This document shows positions 35,147 through 38,748 of a stretch of 38,748 bases of DNA, in pieces. The DNA comes from JALVCQ01 sp964452325 (GTDB lineage: Bacteria > Bacteroidota > Bacteroidia > JAADEI01 > JALVCQ01): assembly GCA_964452325.1 (NCBI GenBank), contig CAYVLB010000004.1:1-38748 (forward strand). The letters are read 5' to 3'. Made by a program: the position numbers and the translations under genes. The notes beneath the pieces are model-generated. The model saw only the letters and a list, made by a program, of their open reading frames with translations, did not search any database and was not told the DNA's origin. Within the stretch, counting starts at the first letter, position 1. Every line of letters starts with the position of its first letter.

Positions 35147-36311
35147 CCAATGGCAACAGCGATTGCGGGTGTGGGCGGAAGGTTACCATGTGGAACCCAC
35201 CCCTGCCGATCGGGAACGAATGTGGCAACGAATTGTGGATAAGGGGGAAAGTGTCATCCGACGAAACTGGCGAGGGAAGCAATGGATGGTGGGACTAATG
35301 GCGGTGATCATTGGAGGGGGAATATGGTGGTACTTTTCGCAAATTTCGTCCGACCCCAACCCCACAGGCGCCCATCCGTCAACACATGGAACCGGAGATT
35401 CAGCCCATCATCGGACCAATGGTAATGTCACCGTGGATACTCCCCAAATGGATACAGGAATAAGTGAAATGTCGGTAACAGCACACAGAATACCTGTGAC
35501 AACGCCACTTTCTACGGTACCCCTTCGGCATCCCCTTGCTGTCAGCGAAACCCTTCCTTCAGCTCCCCCCACATCCGAAGTACGCCCCCTTTTGTTAACC
35601 GACTCTTTTGCGGTGTGTGAAGGAACCATTCCGCTGGAATGGCCAGATGATTTGGGAAGCACTGTTGACCTTTATCTCAATGGTAAGAAAACGGATGAAC
35701 TAATTCAGGGTAGACGAATAGAATTGTCCCAGGGAAACTATGATGTGGAAATGAAGGGAGCATATGGTACAGTTCGATGGTATATCGAAGTATATCCCCG
35801 TCCATCGGCATTGTTTGATGTGCAGGTGAACGCCAAGGGCGAGGTGAAAGTAGCCACCCTTTTGGCTGAACCTGCCCGTGAATGGTGGTTGTGGGATGGT
35901 GAAATGATGCCGGAAGGATGGCGCTCCGTGCGGGTTGATGATGCATCAACTCATGTGCTGACACGCGTGGTGGAAAATACATGGGGATGCCGTGATACTG
36001 CGGTTCGAATGATCACGGGAGTTGCCACTTTTGGAGTGAAGATCCCTAATATCATAACGCCCAACGGCGACGGACGAAATGATGTGTGGAAAGTTTTGTG
36101 GGGGGAAACGGCTCCTGTAGATGTGAGGCTGGAGATATGGGACGCAGAAGGACGTCGGATTTTTATGGCGGAGCAGGGCGATGCAATATGGGATGGAACT
36201 TGTGGGGATGCCTCCTGTCCGCCAGGCTATTACGTGTATGTGGTAAGGTACCGTTTTGCTGAGGATCATCAATGGCAGGTACGACAAGGTGTTATCACCT
36301 TGCGCTATTAA
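35130..36311 (+). CDS. Single-pass membrane protein: anti-sigma-like N-terminus fused to a CHU_C domain
   Basis: 393 aa. Residues 1-50 are soluble and charged (WQQRLRVWAEGYHVEPTPADRERMWQRIVDK), resembling Bacteroidota anti-sigma N-termini. One transmembrane helix follows (about 52-69), then a Ser/Thr/Pro/His-rich periplasmic linker (70-150) and an Ig-like part with two Cys. The C-terminal 90 residues form the gliding-motility-associated C-terminal (CHU_C) domain: IPNIITPNGDGRNDVWKV, VRLEIWDAEGRRIF and GYYVYVVRYRF. CHU_C domains normally direct secreted proteins to the type IX system; here the protein is anchored in the inner membrane, which is unusual. The 17-base overlap with the ECF sigma gene supports a regulatory role, which remains inference. 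Confidence 0.88.
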   Translation: MALEDSQWQQRLRVWAEGYHVEPTPADRERMWQRIVDKGESVIRRNWRGKQWMVGLMAVIIGGGIWWYFSQISSDPNPTGAHPSTHGTGDSAHHRTNGNVTVDTPQMDTGISEMSVTAHRIPVTTPLSTVPLRHPLAVSETLPSAPPTSEVRPLLLTDSFAVCEGTIPLEWPDDLGSTVDLYLNGKKTDELIQGRRIELSQGNYDVEMKGAYGTVRWYIEVYPRPSALFDVQVNAKGEVKVATLLAEPAREWWLWDGEMMPEGWRSVRVDDASTHVLTRVVENTWGCRDTAVRMITGVATFGVKIPNIITPNGDGRNDVWKVLWGETAPVDVRLEIWDAEGRRIFMAEQGDAIWDGTCGDASCPPGYYVYVVRYRFAEDHQWQVRQGVITLRY

Positions 36312-36334
36312 AACTAAAAGCAACATGGCAATGC

Positions 36335-36342
36335 TATATTTG
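36335..36342 (+). promoter_or_regulatory. -7 promoter element TATATTTG for the PKD-repeat gene
   Basis: Exact TAnnTTTG match 21 bases before ATG 36364. It lies downstream of the alternative in-frame ATG at 36325, so it argues for the later start and for separate transcription from the sigma/CHU_C pair. Confidence 0.45.
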
Positions 36343-36363
36343 TTCGCTCCAAGCAAACGTCCG

Positions 36364-38748
36364 ATGAACAGAAGCTTTTTTTCTTCGATGTATGGGACGC
36401 CACAATTGCGTTGGATAATGGCCTTTTTGTGGGTAGCCATGGCTCCTTCGTGGCTTCGGGCCCAGACGTGTGACCTCCAAGTCTCACCCGATCATGGATG
36501 CCGTCCGCTCAATGTGGCATTCAACCTTACGGGCGTTACAGGGGTGGTCAGTGTTGCGTGGGACTTTGGTGATGGCCAAACCCAAGTAACCAACACTACC
36601 ACTACGAACTACATTTATAGTACGCATGGAGTGTTCACCGCCGTTGCAACGGCCACCCTTAGTGGCGGTGGTACTTGTACGGATTCGATCGTAGTCACGG
36701 TCTATGACCTACCCAATGCAAGCTTTACTTTGCTCAATAGTGATACTCAGTGTTTTGCGGGTAATCAATACTGTTTTCAGGATCAATCGACCCCTGGCGC
36801 AAATAATTCACCCATTACCCAATGGTTTTGGGCATTTGGTACTGGTGATATTTCTTCCCAGCAAAATCCCTGCTATAGCTATAACGCCAGTGGTGACTTT
36901 GTTGTCCAACTTCAGGTCAAAGATGCCAATGGGTGTCTTTCGGTGGTGACCCAGTCATCTGAGCGAAAAATTCATGTTTTGCCAGACCTGGGAGCCATCT
37001 TTACTGCCAGTTACGTCAACGGCATCGGATGTGATGATGACCCCACCGAAGTGTTGTTTGACAATCAAACCGATTCCAATGGCAAAAATATCGTCTGGTG
37101 GATGTGGGATTTTGATGATGGAACAGTTGATTCTTCACCCAATGCGCCTTGGGACAATTTCGTCCATGTGTATACCAAAGGCGGAACGTTCTTTCCGAAA
37201 CTGATTTTACGTACTGCAGAAGGCTGCATGGATACATTTCAGCTGTCGAGTGGGTTGCTTAACATTGAGGCGGACTTTAATATTACGGCGCAGTATGATT
37301 CCTGTTATACCGACAATCAAGTTCAGTTTTATCAACCCCCCATTGCCGGTACTCAAATACAGGTGTGGAACTTTGACGATCCGGCCAGTGGCAATCAAAA
37401 TATTGCAGTTGGTACGTGGAGTCCCACGCACGTATATCGCGGGGGACCCGGCTATTACCATGTATTTTTAAGTGTCCAGTTCCAGCCGATATACAATTGT
37501 CCCCCTGCGGATACAGTGGCTTGTTTTATTGTTCGGTTGTTGGGGCCTGTAGCTGTTATTCAGCCACAAGGTCCGCCAAACAACTTTATCCCGAAGGGAG
37601 ATCTTTTGGATGTAGATACGTTTTATCAGACGCTCTATAACGAATGTCTTTATAAAGAAGCGCAGATTGATTCCGATGATGTATTTATTGCATTGAACTT
37701 TGGTCCTTATGGTGATTCCGTGCCCTATGTAATGAAATACTATTGGTGTGATGCCGATACGGGTGGTTGGATGCCGATATGGGATACGCTCAAAGATTGT
37801 CCCGACTCTCCGGATATCGACCAGCGGGTCTGGCTCCGTCCCACCTACGTGTTGATTCCGCAGGACACCGATACCCTTCAATATGCCTACCAGCCCTTCG
37901 TGTGGAATCGCCCCGCCAGATCAACCTGGGGCCACCTTAGTGGTACTGCACTCATTAATCAAGTATTTCCTCCGGGACTACTCACCCAGGCCAACAACAA
38001 TCAGGTTTTTGAGCAGCCCCCATTTAGCGTTAATCCACTGCGGATTCATGATACCGACCTTTATCAGTGTGACACGCCGAACTTGGTACATTTTTCTAAT
38101 GTCAGTATCAAGTGGCGCGGATATCGATATTACAACATGAATGATGATTTCCCCAAACTGTGGGATGATACCTTGAGCCCCTTCGGTACTCGAATTCCCG
38201 GAGGTATTCCCGATACATGTGATGATAATCCCAGCTATCCTTATGCCAGTGATAGTTTGTATTATTTCTGGGACTTTGGGGATGGCGACAACTGTACCTC
38301 TACGGTGAATAATCCTTCCGATAGTTGCCAGTTTTCTACTGAACGTGTACCTTCTCATTATTACAAGGATGTCGATCCGGGATGCTACACTGTGACGCTG
38401 AAAGTGTATGATTCCGTGACCGGCTGTGAAAGTGAAACGCAACTTTTATTGCCGATGAAAGCACCTGATGCAGGTTGGGATTCATCCTACACGTACCTTA
38501 ATCGTAACCTGCAGCGGGGGCTTCCTCCATATCCGGCAGTACCGCGAAGAGGTCTTCTTTTTGGCACAGCGGGAGGTATATTTGGCGGGGAGAAAGCGTG
38601 TGTATCATCGGGTGCTCAGCAATATTGGCTGACGGTTGACTTATCGGAAACCGATCCAATTGGATGTGGCCCCAGTGGCTTCCAGGATTGGGATATGGTG
38701 TTCGACTCGGCAGCGGATTGTCAACAGGATACATGTATCAACATCCTC
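36364..38748 (+). CDS. Large PKD-repeat secreted protein (3' end beyond window)
   Basis: 795 codons are open to the window edge without a stop, so the C-terminus is missing. The signal peptide follows MNRSFFSSMYGTPQLRW (hydrophobic IMAFLWVAMAPSWLRA, then QTCDL). PKD signatures recur: VAWDFGDGQT (about 65-74), WFWAFGTGDI (about 153), WWMWDFDDGTVD (about 245), WNFDDP (about 336) and YFWDFGDGDN (about 635). Many Cys are present, probably in disulfides. Such proteins in Bacteroidota usually end in a T9SS sorting domain, which here would lie outside the window. It sits 52 bases after the CHU_C gene and may be functionally linked. An in-frame ATG at 36325 exists, but the promoter element supports 36364. 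Minus-strand frames here are shadows. Confidence 0.9.
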   Translation, partial: MNRSFFSSMYGTPQLRWIMAFLWVAMAPSWLRAQTCDLQVSPDHGCRPLNVAFNLTGVTGVVSVAWDFGDGQTQVTNTTTTNYIYSTHGVFTAVATATLSGGGTCTDSIVVTVYDLPNASFTLLNSDTQCFAGNQYCFQDQSTPGANNSPITQWFWAFGTGDISSQQNPCYSYNASGDFVVQLQVKDANGCLSVVTQSSERKIHVLPDLGAIFTASYVNGIGCDDDPTEVLFDNQTDSNGKNIVWWMWDFDDGTVDSSPNAPWDNFVHVYTKGGTFFPKLILRTAEGCMDTFQLSSGLLNIEADFNITAQYDSCYTDNQVQFYQPPIAGTQIQVWNFDDPASGNQNIAVGTWSPTHVYRGGPGYYHVFLSVQFQPIYNCPPADTVACFIVRLLGPVAVIQPQGPPNNFIPKGDLLDVDTFYQTLYNECLYKEAQIDSDDVFIALNFGPYGDSVPYVMKYYWCDADTGGWMPIWDTLKDCPDSPDIDQRVWLRPTYVLIPQDTDTLQYAYQPFVWNRPARSTWGHLSGTALINQVFPPGLLTQANNNQVFEQPPFSVNPLRIHDTDLYQCDTPNLVHFSNVSIKWRGYRYYNMNDDFPKLWDDTLSPFGTRIPGGIPDTCDDNPSYPYASDSLYYFWDFGDGDNCTSTVNNPSDSCQFSTERVPSHYYKDVDPGCYTVTLKVYDSVTGCESETQLLLPMKAPDAGWDSSYTYLNRNLQRGLPPYPAVPRRGLLFGTAGGIFGGEKACVSSGAQQYWLTVDLSETDPIGCGPSGFQDWDMVFDSAADCQQDTCINIL

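Noticed and set aside
37468..38442. Long minus-strand open frames (137 and 154 codons)
   Set aside because: They are antisense to the PKD-repeat gene, which has clear PKD motifs in the plus frame; the minus translations are low-complexity Ile/Arg-rich text.
1..38748. CRISPR array, tRNA/rRNA genes, insertion sequences or phage genes
   Set aside because: No regularly spaced repeats, no transposase, integrase or phage structural motifs, and no tRNA-like cloverleaf were seen.

Overview
The window looks like a draft-assembly contig from a Bacteroidota bacterium, probably a thermophilic one. Four signs point to Bacteroidota. (1) Upstream regions repeatedly carry the Bacteroidota -7 promoter element TAnnTTTG, with little Shine-Dalgarno sequence. 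(2) Several families are typical of the phylum: a DUF4249-type lipoprotein, a CHU_C (type IX secretion type B) C-terminal domain, PKD-repeat surface proteins, a TamL-like BamA-superfamily protein and Bacteroidota-style Na+-NQR subunits. (3) An ECF sigma factor sits next to a membrane protein with an anti-sigma-like N-terminus. (4) Envelope genes dominate. The thermophile suggestion rests on a single clear gene for branched-chain polyamine synthesis (bpsA/DUF43), a family known mainly from thermophiles; this is inference. A run of exactly ten Ns inside aroC shows that the sequence is scaffolded.

Layout. 1-1319 (-): 5' part of a BamA/TamA-family outer-membrane protein with a GTG start. 1437-1967 (-): an exported thioredoxin-fold protein lacking the first Cys of its CxxC, followed by a strong terminator. 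2277-8136 (-): complete nqrABCDEF operon for the Na+-translocating NADH:quinone reductase. 8322-9156 (+): FkbM-type methyltransferase broken by an apparent one-base frameshift. 9257-11574 (+): bpsA and an M16 metallopeptidase, overlapping at TGATG and ending at a bidirectional terminator shared with a convergent HU gene. 12065-13584: cytidylate kinase and a convergent, overlapping inositol-monophosphatase-family gene. 13633-15446 (+): S41/CtpA protease plus a tiny two-helix membrane protein. 15430-17764 (-): aroA-aroC.

18003-29009 (+) is the most distinctive region. It holds three consecutive exported proteins with almost no spacing: a 2414-aa giant with N-terminal Fn3-like modules, a long beta-rich middle and an Ig-like module; a 559-aa probable outer-membrane beta-barrel; and a 687-aa protein made of about six Fn3 repeats. 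They look like one surface assembly and I cannot assign a function. After this come rpoN (sigma-54) and a degenerate PAP2-like membrane protein. On the minus strand are thiI (with rhodanese domain) and a DUF4249-like lipoprotein. On the plus strand are fmt, an ECF sigma factor, a single-pass membrane protein combining an anti-sigma-like N-terminus with a CHU_C C-terminus, and the first 795 codons of a PKD-repeat secreted protein that runs off the end.

How the genes work together. Nqr provides the sodium-motive respiratory step. aroA/aroC, cmk, thiI, fmt and HU are housekeeping. The envelope genes (TamL-like protein, three-gene cluster, CHU_C/PKD genes) suggest a heavily decorated surface. The sigma/CHU_C pair is a plausible regulatory module linking surface secretion to transcription. 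I see no tRNA, rRNA, CRISPR array, prophage or insertion sequence.
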